Assembly: GCA_037481615.1 (NCBI GenBank) | Contig: JBBFLI010000006.1 | From: SpSt-501 sp037481615 | GTDB taxonomy: Bacteria > Desulfobacterota > Desulfobacteria > Desulfobacterales > SpSt-501 | DNA length: 64,000 nucleotides | Reading direction: 5' to 3' (one strand) | Part shown: piece after piece, positions 44,880 to 53,509 of the stretch | How the letters are laid out: each line of letters starts with the position of its first letter | Numbering within the stretch: position 1 is the stretch's first letter | Translations under genes and position numbers: made by a program | The notes under the pieces: generated by a model | What the model was told of the DNA's origin: nothing | What the model saw: the letters and a program-made list of their open reading frames with translations, nothing else | The model's database searches: none

Positions 44880-46678
44880 TGGGCGGCCGCCGCTTCGCGC
44901 CTGCGCCCCCGCGGCAGCTCCAGGCGGAAGAGGCTTCCCTCGCCGACCCGGCTTTCCACCGTCACGCGGCCGCCGTGTGCCTGGGCGATGTGCTTGACGA
45001 TCGCCAGCCCCAGACCCGTGCCCCCCTGGCTGCGGCTGCGCGCCTTGTCTACGCGGTAGAAGCGCTCGAAGAGCCGGGGAAGGTGCTTCTTTTCGATCCC
45101 GATGCCCTGGTCCTGCACCTCGATGATCACCGCCGTCCCGGACGAGCGGCCGCGAAGCTGGACGGGCTGGCCGGGATCGCTGTACTTGATCGCATTGTCG
45201 AGCAGGTTCACCACGGCCTGCTCGAGGAGGACGGGATCCGCCTCCAGGGTGAGTTGCGGGTCCACAGCGACCGCGATATCGATCCGCCGGGCTTCGGCCT
45301 TGGGGCGGCACACCTGTGCGGCGCCCTGGAAGAGTTCCCGCAGACGGACCGTCTGGAGGGTCAACTCGCCCCGTTCCCCCTCGTTTTCGATCCGCGAGAG
45401 CAGCAGCAGGTCGTCCACGATCGCGTTCAGCCGGTTGGCGTGCCGGGCGATGATCCGCAGAAACCGCGCCGTCTCCTCCGGGTCCCCCGTGCCGTGCTGC
45501 TGCAGGGTCTCGACGAAGCCCTGGATGGCGGTGAGCGGGGTCTTGATCTCGTGGGAGACGTTGGCGACGAAATCGCGGCGCACCTCCTCCAGCCGGCGCA
45601 GCCGGGTCACGTCGCTGAAGACGATCAACACGCCGATCATCTCATCGCCGGCGCCGCGAAGGGGGGTGCTCTTGATGTTGAGCGTGCGCTCCCCGCCGCG
45701 GTACACGGTGATGTCCTCCTCGAACGATCCGGGGGTCCGCAGGGCCTGCGCGATGAACTGCTGGATGGCGAGGTTGCGGATCGCCTCGGGCACGGTTTTT
45801 CCGCGCACGCGCTCCGCATCCAGGTCGAACCAGCGGGCGGCGGCCGGGTTCAGGCTGAGGATCCGCTCGTTCCGGTCGACCGCGAGGACGCCCTCCAGCA
45901 TGCTCGAGAGCACGGCCTCGAGCTCGTTTCGCTGGCGGGTGACCGTCAGCAGGCGGGATTCGAGCTCCTCGGCCATGCGGTTCAGGGATTCGGCCAGGCC
46001 GCCCAGCTCCTCGGAGTCGGGAGACCGCAGCCGGTGTCCCAGCTCGCCGCGCGCGAGCCGCGCGGCACCCTCCTTGAGCTCGTCGATCTTCAGCCCGTAC
46101 TGCCGGGAGATGAACAAGGTCACCCCGAGGGCGAGCAGGGCGATGACCCCCCCCACGGCGAGAAACTCGAGCCGCATGTCGCCGATCTGGGCCTCCATGC
46201 GGGAGAGCGGAATGGCGGCCCGGATCACGCCGAGGCGGTGCCCGTCGGCATCGAGTGCGATGGCGGCGTAGAGCACGTTCTGGCGCAGGGTGTGGCTGTA
46301 GCGCCGGGAGCGACCGGAGCCGGCGGCGAGGGCTTCGGCGATTTCCGGCCGGCCGGCATGGTTGTCGAGGGATTCGGGGGCCACCCAGGTGTCGCCCACG
46401 ACCGACCCGTCGGGCAGGATGACGCTGAAGCGGGTGCCCGCGTTGCGGCCGGTGAGCTTGCAGACGGCGTCCACGGCCGGGGCCTGCACGGGATCGAGAA
46501 GGGGCCGGATCTGGGGTTCGATCAGCCGCGCCCGGCCGAAGAGATCGGCGGTGAGCTGCTCCTCGAAAAATTTCTCCAGCGTGTGGACGAAATGCCAGCC
46601 GGCTGCGAAGAGGGCCCCGAGGGCGATGAAGAGGTAGGAGAAAAAGAGGCGCCAGAGAAGCTTGCGGGGCGGTCTCAT
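44855..46678 (-). CDS. phoR: Phosphate-regulon sensor histidine kinase PhoR
   Basis: 607 residues: helix 1 (about 9-27), an extracytoplasmic domain of about 140 residues, helix 2, HAMP, PAS (SMLEGVLAVDRNERIL), HisKA with VANVSHEIKTPL and HATPase_c (DNAIKY; GTGLGLAIVKHI). The sizable periplasmic domain makes it the long, Bacillus-like PhoR architecture, unlike E. coli PhoR. The ATG overlaps the phoB stop (ATGA), so phoBR are translationally coupled. Confidence 0.93.
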   Translation of the reverse strand: MRPPRKLLWRLFFSYLFIALGALFAAGWHFVHTLEKFFEEQLTADLFGRARLIEPQIRPLLDPVQAPAVDAVCKLTGRNAGTRFSVILPDGSVVGDTWVAPESLDNHAGRPEIAEALAAGSGRSRRYSHTLRQNVLYAAIALDADGHRLGVIRAAIPLSRMEAQIGDMRLEFLAVGGVIALLALGVTLFISRQYGLKIDELKEGAARLARGELGHRLRSPDSEELGGLAESLNRMAEELESRLLTVTRQRNELEAVLSSMLEGVLAVDRNERILSLNPAAARWFDLDAERVRGKTVPEAIRNLAIQQFIAQALRTPGSFEEDITVYRGGERTLNIKSTPLRGAGDEMIGVLIVFSDVTRLRRLEEVRRDFVANVSHEIKTPLTAIQGFVETLQQHGTGDPEETARFLRIIARHANRLNAIVDDLLLLSRIENEGERGELTLQTVRLRELFQGAAQVCRPKAEARRIDIAVAVDPQLTLEADPVLLEQAVVNLLDNAIKYSDPGQPVQLRGRSSGTAVIIEVQDQGIGIEKKHLPRLFERFYRVDKARSRSQGGTGLGLAIVKHIAQAHGGRVTVESRVGEGSLFRLELPRGRRREAAAAHQPNRPVM

Positions 46679-47367
46679 GGCTTCTCGCGGAAACGGTAGC
46701 CCACGCCGCGCACCGTCTCGATGTAGCGGCCGTAGGGGCCGAGCTTCTTGCGCAGCCCGACCACCTGGACGTCGACGCTGCGGTCGGTCACGGGATAGTC
46801 GGTTCCGCGCACGGCGTCGACGATCTGCGAGCGGGTGAAGACCCACCCGGGCCGGCGGGCCAGGAAGGAGAGCAGCTGAAACTCGGTGAAGGTGAGATCG
46901 ACCGGTTTGCCGCCGGCGATCACGGTGCGTCTTCCGGGGTGGATCTCCAGATCGTGGATCGTCAGCACCGCCTGGTCGTCGACCGTCGTGCGCGCCCGGC
47001 GGCGCAGCACGGCCTTGATGCGGGCAAGCAGCACCCTCGGGCTGAACGGCTTCGTGACGTAGTCGTCGGCACCGAGTTCGAGACCGGTCACGATGTCGGC
47101 GTCCTCGCCCTTGGCCGTGAGCATCAGGATGGGAATGCCCGCTGTGCGCGGCTCGGCCTTGAGGGCGCGGGCGACCTCCAGCCCGTCCACACCGGGAAGC
47201 ATGAGGTCGAGCACGACCAGGGCGAAGGTCCCCTGGCGGACCTTGGTGAGGGCCTGCTCGCCGCTGGCGGCCGATTCGACCTGGAACCCTTCGCGGGCCA
47301 GATGAAAGCGGACCAGCTCGACGATATCCTCTTCGTCATCGACGACCAGGATGCGTTCCTTGGCCAT
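46675..47367 (-). CDS. phoB: Phosphate-regulon response regulator PhoB
   Basis: 230 residues, OmpR/PhoB family. Receiver with acidic DD at 10-11, phospho-acceptor D54 (LVVLDLMLPG) and KPFSPRVLLARI; the C-terminal winged helix ends RSVDVQVVGLRKKLG...IETVRGVGYRF. It should bind the tandem 7-bp boxes described in this window. A box lies 58 bp upstream, consistent with autoregulation. Confidence 0.95.
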   Translation of the reverse strand: MAKERILVVDDEEDIVELVRFHLAREGFQVESAASGEQALTKVRQGTFALVVLDLMLPGVDGLEVARALKAEPRTAGIPILMLTAKGEDADIVTGLELGADDYVTKPFSPRVLLARIKAVLRRRARTTVDDQAVLTIHDLEIHPGRRTVIAGGKPVDLTFTEFQLLSFLARRPGWVFTRSQIVDAVRGTDYPVTDRSVDVQVVGLRKKLGPYGRYIETVRGVGYRFREKP

Positions 47368-47424
47368 GGGTCATTCCTTCCTTGCACGATCCCGAACCGG
47401 ACCCTCCGCGCCGAACGGCCGAGG

Positions 47425-47464
47425 ATGTTGTTTTTTCGTTCGGCCGGGGTTAGGCTGCGGCTAG
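47425..47464 (-). promoter_or_regulatory. PhoB box array upstream of phoBR
   Basis: Minus strand, four units at 11-bp spacing: CTAGCCG, CTAACCC, CGAACGA, ACAACAT. Located between phoB and the divergent MGDG-synthase-like gene (113 bp from it), so it could affect both. Confidence 0.65.
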
Positions 47465-47576
47465 TTTTCGATGACCCCGCGGGGATCGTGCCCTGCCGCC
47501 CCGCCCCGGCGTCGTCCGGAACGGTCCGGCATCCGAACCGACAACGACCCGAAAGGGCGGCGTCCGCGGGGGGGCG

Positions 47577-48794
47577 ATGAAAAAGGGGCGTTTCTCCCGC
47601 ATCCTCGTTCTTTCGGCGTCGGTCGGCGCGGGCCACGTGCGCGCCGCCGAGGCGGTGGCGCTCGCGCTTCGGAAGCTCTGCCCGCGCTGCTCGATCGAGG
47701 CGGTCGATGTGCTCGGGCTGGCCAGCAAGACCTTCCGCCGCCTCTACGGCAAGGGCTACCTCGACTTCGCCAACCGGGCGCCGCATCTGCTCGGTTTCGT
47801 CTACGACGTTCTCGACCGGCCGGCGAAGGAAAAACCGCCCGCCTCGCCGTTGCGGATCGCCCTGGAAAAGCTGAATCTCAAACCCTTTCTCAAGCTCCTG
47901 GCCGCGGAACCCTGGGCGCTCGTGATCAACACCCATTTCCTCCCGGCCGAGATCATCGCTGCGCTGCGCCGTTCGCGGCGGATCGGCGTCCCCCAGATGA
48001 CGGTGGTGACGGACTTCATGGTTCACCGGCTCTGGGTTCAGGAACCCTGCGAACGCTACTTCCTGGCCTCGGCCGAGAGCGCGGCCTACGCTTCCGCCCT
48101 CGGCATCCCGGCGGAGCGGATCACGGTGACCGGCATCCCCATCCACCCGGTGTTCGGCCGGCCGCTCTCCGTCGCGGAGGCCCGCCGGGAGCTGGCCGTT
48201 GCGGGAGGGCGGCCCCTCATCCTCGTTCTCTCCGGCGGCTTCGGCGTGGGGCCGGTCGAGGCGATCGTCCAGGCCGTGCAGGCGATCGAACGGCCCCTCG
48301 ACATCGTCGTCGTCTGCGGCCGCAACGCGGCGCTCGAGCAGCGGCTGACCGCGCTGCCGCCGCGCGCGCCCCACCGCGTGCGGACCCTGGGGTACACGCC
48401 GGTGCTGGACCGTTGGCTTGCGGCGGCCGATCTCGTGATCAGCAAACCGGGGGGGTTGACCGCCTCCGAGATCCTGGCGCGCGGGGCGGCCTTCGCCATC
48501 GTCAACCCCATTCCCGGCCAGGAAAGCCGCAACGCCGACTACCTGCTCGAAAACGGGGCGGCGGTGAAAATCGGGCCGCTCGCCACCTTGCCCTGGAAAA
48601 TCGAAACGCTGCTCTCCGACCCCGCCCGCTTGCGGCGCCTGCGGCGGCAGGCCCGCCGTCTGGCGCGGCCCGGAGCCGCCTTCGAGATCGCCCGCCGCGC
48701 GCTCGCCTTTCTCGACGCTCCCGGCTCGGATTCCGCACGCCCCGTCCACCCGGCGTCACGGGAAAAGACCTGGGTGTTCCGGCCTCAGGCGTGA
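47577..48794 (+). CDS. MGDG-synthase-like diacylglycerol glycosyltransferase
   Basis: 405 residues, GT28 family. The N-terminal SASVGAGHVRAAEA (13-26) and the PQMTVVTDFMVHRLW segment belong to the MGDG_synth domain; the C-terminal half carries the GGFGVGPVEAIV loop, SKPGGLTASEILARGAAF and PIPGQE donor-binding motifs. Homologues (plant MGD, bacterial UgtP) glycosylate diacylglycerol. Divergent from phoBR across a PhoB array. Fits synthesis of glycolipids that replace phospholipids when phosphate is short. The last 10 bp overlap the convergent sulfhydrylase gene. Confidence 0.87.
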   Translation: MKKGRFSRILVLSASVGAGHVRAAEAVALALRKLCPRCSIEAVDVLGLASKTFRRLYGKGYLDFANRAPHLLGFVYDVLDRPAKEKPPASPLRIALEKLNLKPFLKLLAAEPWALVINTHFLPAEIIAALRRSRRIGVPQMTVVTDFMVHRLWVQEPCERYFLASAESAAYASALGIPAERITVTGIPIHPVFGRPLSVAEARRELAVAGGRPLILVLSGGFGVGPVEAIVQAVQAIERPLDIVVVCGRNAALEQRLTALPPRAPHRVRTLGYTPVLDRWLAAADLVISKPGGLTASEILARGAAFAIVNPIPGQESRNADYLLENGAAVKIGPLATLPWKIETLLSDPARLRRLRRQARRLARPGAAFEIARRALAFLDAPGSDSARPVHPASREKTWVFRPQA

Positions 48795-50092
48795 GCCGCG
48801 TGCAGCGCCTGGTCCAGGTCCGCCAGGATGTCCTCGATGTGCTCGATCCCGACCGAGATCCGGACCATTTCCGGCTCGACCCCCGCCCGGCGCTGCTCCT
48901 CCGGGGAGAGCTGGGAGTGGGTGGTCGTGGCCGGGTGGATGACGAGGGTGCGCGCGTCGAGAATGTTCGCCAGGTGCGAGCAGAGCCGGACCGACTCGAT
49001 GAAGCGGCGGCCGGCCTCGAGACCGCCCTCGAGCCCGAACCCGAAGACGGCGCTCGGCCCCAAGGGGAAATAGCGTTTCGCCCGCTCGTGGTCCGGGTGG
49101 CTCGCAAGCCCGGCGTAGTTCACCCAGCGGACCCGGGGGTGGGAGGCCAGAAACGCGGCCACGGCGCGCGCGTTCTCGCAATGGGCGCGCGCCCGCAGCG
49201 GGAGCGTTTCCAGGCCCTGCAGGATCAGAAAGCTGTTCATCGGGCTGAGCGCCGCACCGATGTCGCGCATCAGCCCCGTCCGCAGCTTGACGCAGAAGGC
49301 GCTGCAGGGGGTGCCCTCGAGCGCGCAGAGGGCCTCCCAGAAGTTCAGTCCGTGGTAGCTCGGGTCGGGGGCGGTGATTTCGGGGTATTTCCCGGCGCCG
49401 GCCCAGTCGAACCGGCCGGCCTCCACCACCGCGCCGCCGATGCTGTTGCCGTGGCCGCCGATGATCTTGGTGAGGGAGTAGACGGCGAGATCCGCCCCGT
49501 GGTCGAAGGGGTTGAAGATGGGGGGCGGGGACACCGTGTTGTCGACGACGAAGGGGATGCGATGCCGTCGGGCGACGGCGGCCAGGGCCTCGAAATCGTC
49601 GACGTTGCAACGCGGGTTGCCGATGCTCTCGGTGTAGAGCAGGCGCGTGTGGCCGTCGATCGCGGCGTCCACCGCCTCGGGGTGGGCGGTGTCGACGAAG
49701 CGTACCTCGATCCCGAAGCGTTTGAGCGTGTTTTCGAAGAGGACATGGGTTCCGCCGTAGAGATTGGAGCCCGAGACGATGTTCTGGCCGGCCCCGGTGA
49801 TCGCCGCCACGGCGTAGAAAACGGCCGCCATGCCGGAGGCCGTGCAGATGGCGGCCGATCCGCCGTGGATCGCGGCCAGCCGCCGCTCGAGCACATCGGT
49901 CGTCGGATTGCCGATGCGCGTGTAGATGAAGCCGCTCGTGTCGCGCAGGGCGAAGAGGTCGGCGGCATGGCGCGTGTCGCGGAAAACGAAGCTCGTCGTC
50001 TGGTAGATGGGCACGGCGCGCGAAAGGGTCTGCGCATCGGGGGTGTGTCCGGCATGCAGGACCAGGGTTTCCAGCTGCGGGGGCGTGTTCAT
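48785..50092 (-). CDS. metY: O-acetylhomoserine sulfhydrylase / Cys-Met PLP enzyme
   Basis: 435 residues from ATG 50092 (GAGGAG upstream). Cys/Met metabolism PLP family: NMGSG-like region replaced by GSNLYGGTHVLFENT, VVDNT, and the PLP lysine in SLTKIIGGHGNSIGG; C-terminal RISVGIEHIEDILADLDQAL. The length (about 430) and YTRIGNPT match O-acetylhomoserine aminocarboxypropyltransferase, which makes homocysteine from sulfide directly. This suits a sulfide-rich lifestyle. Confidence 0.9.
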   Translation of the reverse strand: MNTPPQLETLVLHAGHTPDAQTLSRAVPIYQTTSFVFRDTRHAADLFALRDTSGFIYTRIGNPTTDVLERRLAAIHGGSAAICTASGMAAVFYAVAAITGAGQNIVSGSNLYGGTHVLFENTLKRFGIEVRFVDTAHPEAVDAAIDGHTRLLYTESIGNPRCNVDDFEALAAVARRHRIPFVVDNTVSPPPIFNPFDHGADLAVYSLTKIIGGHGNSIGGAVVEAGRFDWAGAGKYPEITAPDPSYHGLNFWEALCALEGTPCSAFCVKLRTGLMRDIGAALSPMNSFLILQGLETLPLRARAHCENARAVAAFLASHPRVRWVNYAGLASHPDHERAKRYFPLGPSAVFGFGLEGGLEAGRRFIESVRLCSHLANILDARTLVIHPATTTHSQLSPEEQRRAGVEPEMVRISVGIEHIEDILADLDQALHAAHA

Positions 50093-50261
50093 GGGCGGCT
50101 CTCCTCGGGGTTGGCATCCGCTCGGGATCGAGAGCCCTTTATAGGGCGGCGGTCCAGGATTGACAAGGGCCGCGCCGTACGGCTCGTTTTTTCCCTCGCT
50201 TTCGTGTACGCTCGTCGAGACCGGGCCGGGGTGAAACCGTTTGCATGACACGGGAGGCTCC

Positions 50262-52958
50262 ATGGCCGGCGGCCGATTGAAAATCCTCGAATTGCCGATT
50301 TTCAACCTCTTCCGATCCCTGCGTTTGACCCCCCGCAGGGAGCTGATGGCCCGCTTCGCCGTCCGCTACGACAACTTCAAGCTCCTGCTCGAATCCAACA
50401 CCGAACTGCTCAAGATCATCGCCGACATCGAGGAGAAACTGCGCGGCGAATCCGCCTTCGGCCGGTCCTACATCGAAGCCCAGACCCTGAGAACCTTCTT
50501 CCATTGCGGCCGGATGATCGAGTGCATCGAAAAGATGTCGGGCCGTCCCTACCCCCACCTGCGCCGCACGCTGGAGAGGATTCAGAACGCCGTGAAGGGC
50601 GAGGCGGCGGACCGGCCGGCCGGCCGGCCTTCCCCGACGGAATTCGTCCTGCGCTACGCGGAGATCCCTTCGCGGGAGCTTTCCGTCTTCGTGGGGGAGA
50701 AGAACGCCAACCTGGCCGAGGTCCGAAACCGCGTCGGTCTCGCGGTGCCGCGGGGGTTCGCCGTGACGACCGCCGCCTTCGAGCATTTCATGGCCGCCAA
50801 TCGCCTGGAAGAGGTCGTCCGCCGCCTGAAGGCCAAGGTCGACATCATCGAGACCGAGACCATCGTGCAGGTGAGTGAACAAATCCAGATGCTGATCGCC
50901 GAGGCCGAGGTGCCGCCGAGCCTGGGGCGGGTGATCCTTGAGGCCTTCGACGAGCTGGAGGCCTCGGTCCCCCCCGCGCGACGGCCGCTGTGCGTTTCCC
51001 TGCGCAGCAGCGCGATCGGCGAAGACGCGACCCTCTCCTTCGCCGGGCAGTACCTCACGGTCCTCAATGTGCCGCGCGAGCGGGTTCTCGAGGAGTACAA
51101 GAACATCCTGGCCAGCCTCTTTTCGCCCCGGGCGATCGCCTACCGGCTGCACATGGGGATCCCCTTTCACGAGGCCTCGATGGCGGTGGCCTGCCTGGAG
51201 ATGATCCCGGCGCGCACCAGCGGCGTGCTCTACACCCGCAACCCGGTGAACCCCTTCGACAACCGGATCCTCATCCAGGCCGTCCGGGGGCTCGGGCCCT
51301 ATGCGGTCGACGGGATCGTCCCGCCGGATGCTTACGTCTTCGAGAAGACGACTCCCCCCCGCCTGGCCGAAAAGCGGATCGCCGAACAATCCGTCCGCCT
51401 GGTCGGCCTCCCCGGGGGGGCCGTGGCCGAGGAGGAGATCCCGGAAGCGGAACGCGGCCTCCCCAGCTTGAGCGATGCGCAGGCCGCGGAGCTGGCCGCG
51501 GCCGCCCTCCGGCTCGAAGAGCACTTCCAGGCGCCCCAGGACGTGGAATGGGCCCTCGACGAGGCGGGGGGCGTCGTCATCCTGCAGGCCCGCCCCCTGA
51601 GGATCGAGGGCGGTGAGCCGGGTGAGGATTGCCCCCTCCCCCCGGCACCTCCCCCCCACGCGCAGACCTTGCTCGAGGGGGCCGAGATCGCCTGCGTCGG
51701 CGTGGGTTGCGGGGTCGCCGTGCATGTCCGCAGCGAGAAGGATCTCGCCTCCTTCCCGGACGGCGGTGTCCTCGTCGCCGTGCACCCCTCGCCGCAGTAC
51801 GTGATCGCCATGAACAAGGCCCAGGCCATCGTCACCGACTACGGCGGTGTCGTCTGCCACATGGCCTCGCTCGCCCGCGAGTACCTGGTCCCCACCCTCC
51901 TGAACGCCCGGCGGGCCACCGCGGTGATCCCCGAGGGCGCCGAGGTGACCGTGGATGCCTATCACGGGAGGGTCTACCTGGGGCGGGTGGCGGAGATCCT
52001 CGAGGCGCAGCCGCAGCGCGGAGGGGCGCGGGTCCGGGGCCCGGCCTACCAGACCCTGCGGCGGCGCGCCGACCTCATCGTGCCGATCTACCTGACCGAC
52101 CCGAAGTCGCCGCAGTTCGGCGAGGAGCACTGCCGCACGATCCACGACATCATGCGTTTCGTTCACGAGACCGCCTACACGGTGATCTTCCAGCTCGGCG
52201 ACCTCGTGACCGACCGCAGCCGCATCTCCGTGCGGCTGAAGGCCCCCGTGCCGCTCGACCTCTACGTGATCGACCTCTTCGGCGGACTCTCCGTGGATGC
52301 GACCCGGACCTCGCAGGTCAGCCCGGAGCAGGTCGTCTCCGTTCCCTTCCGCGCGCTGCTCCGCGGGATGCTCCACCCCGCCCTCTGCTCCCCGCACATC
52401 CGGCCGGTCAACCTGAGCGGGTTCGTTTCCGTATTGAGCGAACAGATGCTCTCCCAGCCCGGTGCGGGAAGCGAACGCTTCGGCGACCGCAGCTATGCCA
52501 TCATCTCGGACAAGTACCTCAACTTCAGTTCCCGTGTGGGATACCACTACAGCGTGCTCGACTCCTATTGCGGCAAGACGGCGGCCAAGAACTACATCCA
52601 CTTCCAGTTCAAAGGCGGGGCGGCGGACGATGTGCGCCGGGCTCGTCGCGCGCGGATGATCGAGCAGGTTCTCGCCCACTACGGCTTTCTCGTGGATACC
52701 CAGGGGGACAACGTGCGGGCGCGGGTCAGCAAGCAGGAGCAAGCCCAGGTCGAGGAACTCCTCACCATGCTGGGAAGCCTGCTCCTCTTCACCCGGCAGA
52801 TGGACATGATAATGCACACCGAGGAACACGTGCGGCAGCTGACGCGCTGTTTTCTCGAGGGCAATTTCCAGCTGGATCCGGAAGGCGGCGGGGGGGTGGG
52901 CTGCACGCTGCCCCCCTCCGCACAGGAGGAGCGGGGCGGCGGCGGCCGCGGGGGCTAG
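50262..52958 (+). CDS. PEP-synthase-like ATP-grasp / phosphohistidine protein with extra domains
   Basis: 898 residues from ATG 50262 (GGGAGG upstream). Residues 1-120 are a helical N-terminal extension. About 135-450 is the PEP/pyruvate-binding ATP-grasp domain (VGEKNANLAEVRNRVGLAVPRGF; VSLRSSAIGEDATLSFAGQYLTV; QDVEWALDE...ILQARPLRI). A swivel domain has its catalytic His in DYGGVVCHMASLARE (about 527). The final 300 residues have no counterpart in PEP synthase and are not recognised. A standalone PEP-forming activity is unlikely because the TIM-barrel is absent; phosphotransfer to an unknown acceptor is plausible. Confidence 0.8.
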   Translation: MAGGRLKILELPIFNLFRSLRLTPRRELMARFAVRYDNFKLLLESNTELLKIIADIEEKLRGESAFGRSYIEAQTLRTFFHCGRMIECIEKMSGRPYPHLRRTLERIQNAVKGEAADRPAGRPSPTEFVLRYAEIPSRELSVFVGEKNANLAEVRNRVGLAVPRGFAVTTAAFEHFMAANRLEEVVRRLKAKVDIIETETIVQVSEQIQMLIAEAEVPPSLGRVILEAFDELEASVPPARRPLCVSLRSSAIGEDATLSFAGQYLTVLNVPRERVLEEYKNILASLFSPRAIAYRLHMGIPFHEASMAVACLEMIPARTSGVLYTRNPVNPFDNRILIQAVRGLGPYAVDGIVPPDAYVFEKTTPPRLAEKRIAEQSVRLVGLPGGAVAEEEIPEAERGLPSLSDAQAAELAAAALRLEEHFQAPQDVEWALDEAGGVVILQARPLRIEGGEPGEDCPLPPAPPPHAQTLLEGAEIACVGVGCGVAVHVRSEKDLASFPDGGVLVAVHPSPQYVIAMNKAQAIVTDYGGVVCHMASLAREYLVPTLLNARRATAVIPEGAEVTVDAYHGRVYLGRVAEILEAQPQRGGARVRGPAYQTLRRRADLIVPIYLTDPKSPQFGEEHCRTIHDIMRFVHETAYTVIFQLGDLVTDRSRISVRLKAPVPLDLYVIDLFGGLSVDATRTSQVSPEQVVSVPFRALLRGMLHPALCSPHIRPVNLSGFVSVLSEQMLSQPGAGSERFGDRSYAIISDKYLNFSSRVGYHYSVLDSYCGKTAAKNYIHFQFKGGAADDVRRARRARMIEQVLAHYGFLVDTQGDNVRARVSKQEQAQVEELLTMLGSLLLFTRQMDMIMHTEEHVRQLTRCFLEGNFQLDPEGGGGVGCTLPPSAQEERGGGGRGG

Positions 52959-53206
52959 GCCGAAGGGCGCCGGGGGGCGATCCGGCAGCCCATGCCGATG
53001 GGAAGGTCGCCGAGGGCGACCCCTTCGGCGTCGTTCTCCGAGCAGGAGCGAACCCGGATTTCGCCGAGGGGGAGCCCCTCCTCGTTCAGCACGGCGAGCC
53101 GGTCCCCCGGACGGATCCCCTGACGCCGTCCGGCGCGGAAGAAGACGGTGAGGCCGCCGACCGTTTTCTTGACCATGTAGATCGGGACGGAGGAGTCTCG
53201 CTCCAT
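52955..53206 (-). CDS. Small beta-rich hypothetical protein, end of the TauE operon
   Basis: 83 residues from ATG 53206 (GGGAGGGCG upstream). Sequence such as GLTVFFRAGRRQGIRPGDRLAVLNEEG followed by LGEIRV suggests a small beta-barrel with an alternating hydrophobic pattern; no family recognised. Last gene of the sigma-54-driven operon, 13 bp after its upstream neighbour. Ends 4 bp inside the convergent PEP-synthase-like gene. Confidence 0.55.
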   Translation of the reverse strand: MERDSSVPIYMVKKTVGGLTVFFRAGRRQGIRPGDRLAVLNEEGLPLGEIRVRSCSENDAEGVALGDLPIGMGCRIAPRRPSA

Positions 53207-53219
53207 GGCGCCCTCCCCT

Positions 53220-53444
53220 TCATCCGGCCGGGGGGTCTCCGGCGGGATCCTGTTCTGCGGCACGGCCGCGCAGCAGGCGCTTGCCCAGACCCGCCAAGAG
53301 GAGCGTGGGCAGGAGAAGCCCGAAGAAGACCTTGAAAAAGACGGCGGTGAAGTGCTCCGGGGGAGCCTGGGCGGCGAAGGCCATCGCCACGCAGAGCTCG
53401 GTCAGCACGGCGAGGTTCACCCCCACGGCGAAAAGAAGGGGCAT
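53220..53444 (-). CDS. Small two-helix membrane protein of the TauE operon
   Basis: 74 residues from ATG 53444 (GGAAAGGAAAG upstream). Two hydrophobic segments (about 2-22, beginning PLLFAVGVNLAVLTEL, and 33-52, VFFKVFFGLLLPTLLLAGLG) separated by a short loop with HFTAVF. No enzyme motif. Likely an inner-membrane accessory of the exporter encoded upstream. Confidence 0.6.
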   Translation of the reverse strand: MPLLFAVGVNLAVLTELCVAMAFAAQAPPEHFTAVFFKVFFGLLLPTLLLAGLGKRLLRGRAAEQDPAGDPPAG

Positions 53445-53462
53445 GGTCGCTTTCCTTTCCGG

Positions 53463-53500
53463 CCCGGGGGGGGGCGGTCGGCATCGGCCGCCCCCCCGGG
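53463..53500 (-). terminator. GC hairpin between lipoprotein and two-helix protein genes
   Basis: Long GC-only stem (C3-G9-CGG at 53463-53477 against CCG-C7-GGG at 53488-53500) in the 65-bp gap, no T run. Possible processing or partial-termination site within the operon. Confidence 0.4.
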
Positions 53501-53509
53501 GGAACGGGG

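Noticed and set aside
50093..50261. SAM-type riboswitch upstream of the sulfhydrylase gene
   Set aside because: Only a short GCCCTTTATAGGGC palindrome is seen; no S-box core or terminator/antiterminator structure could be traced.
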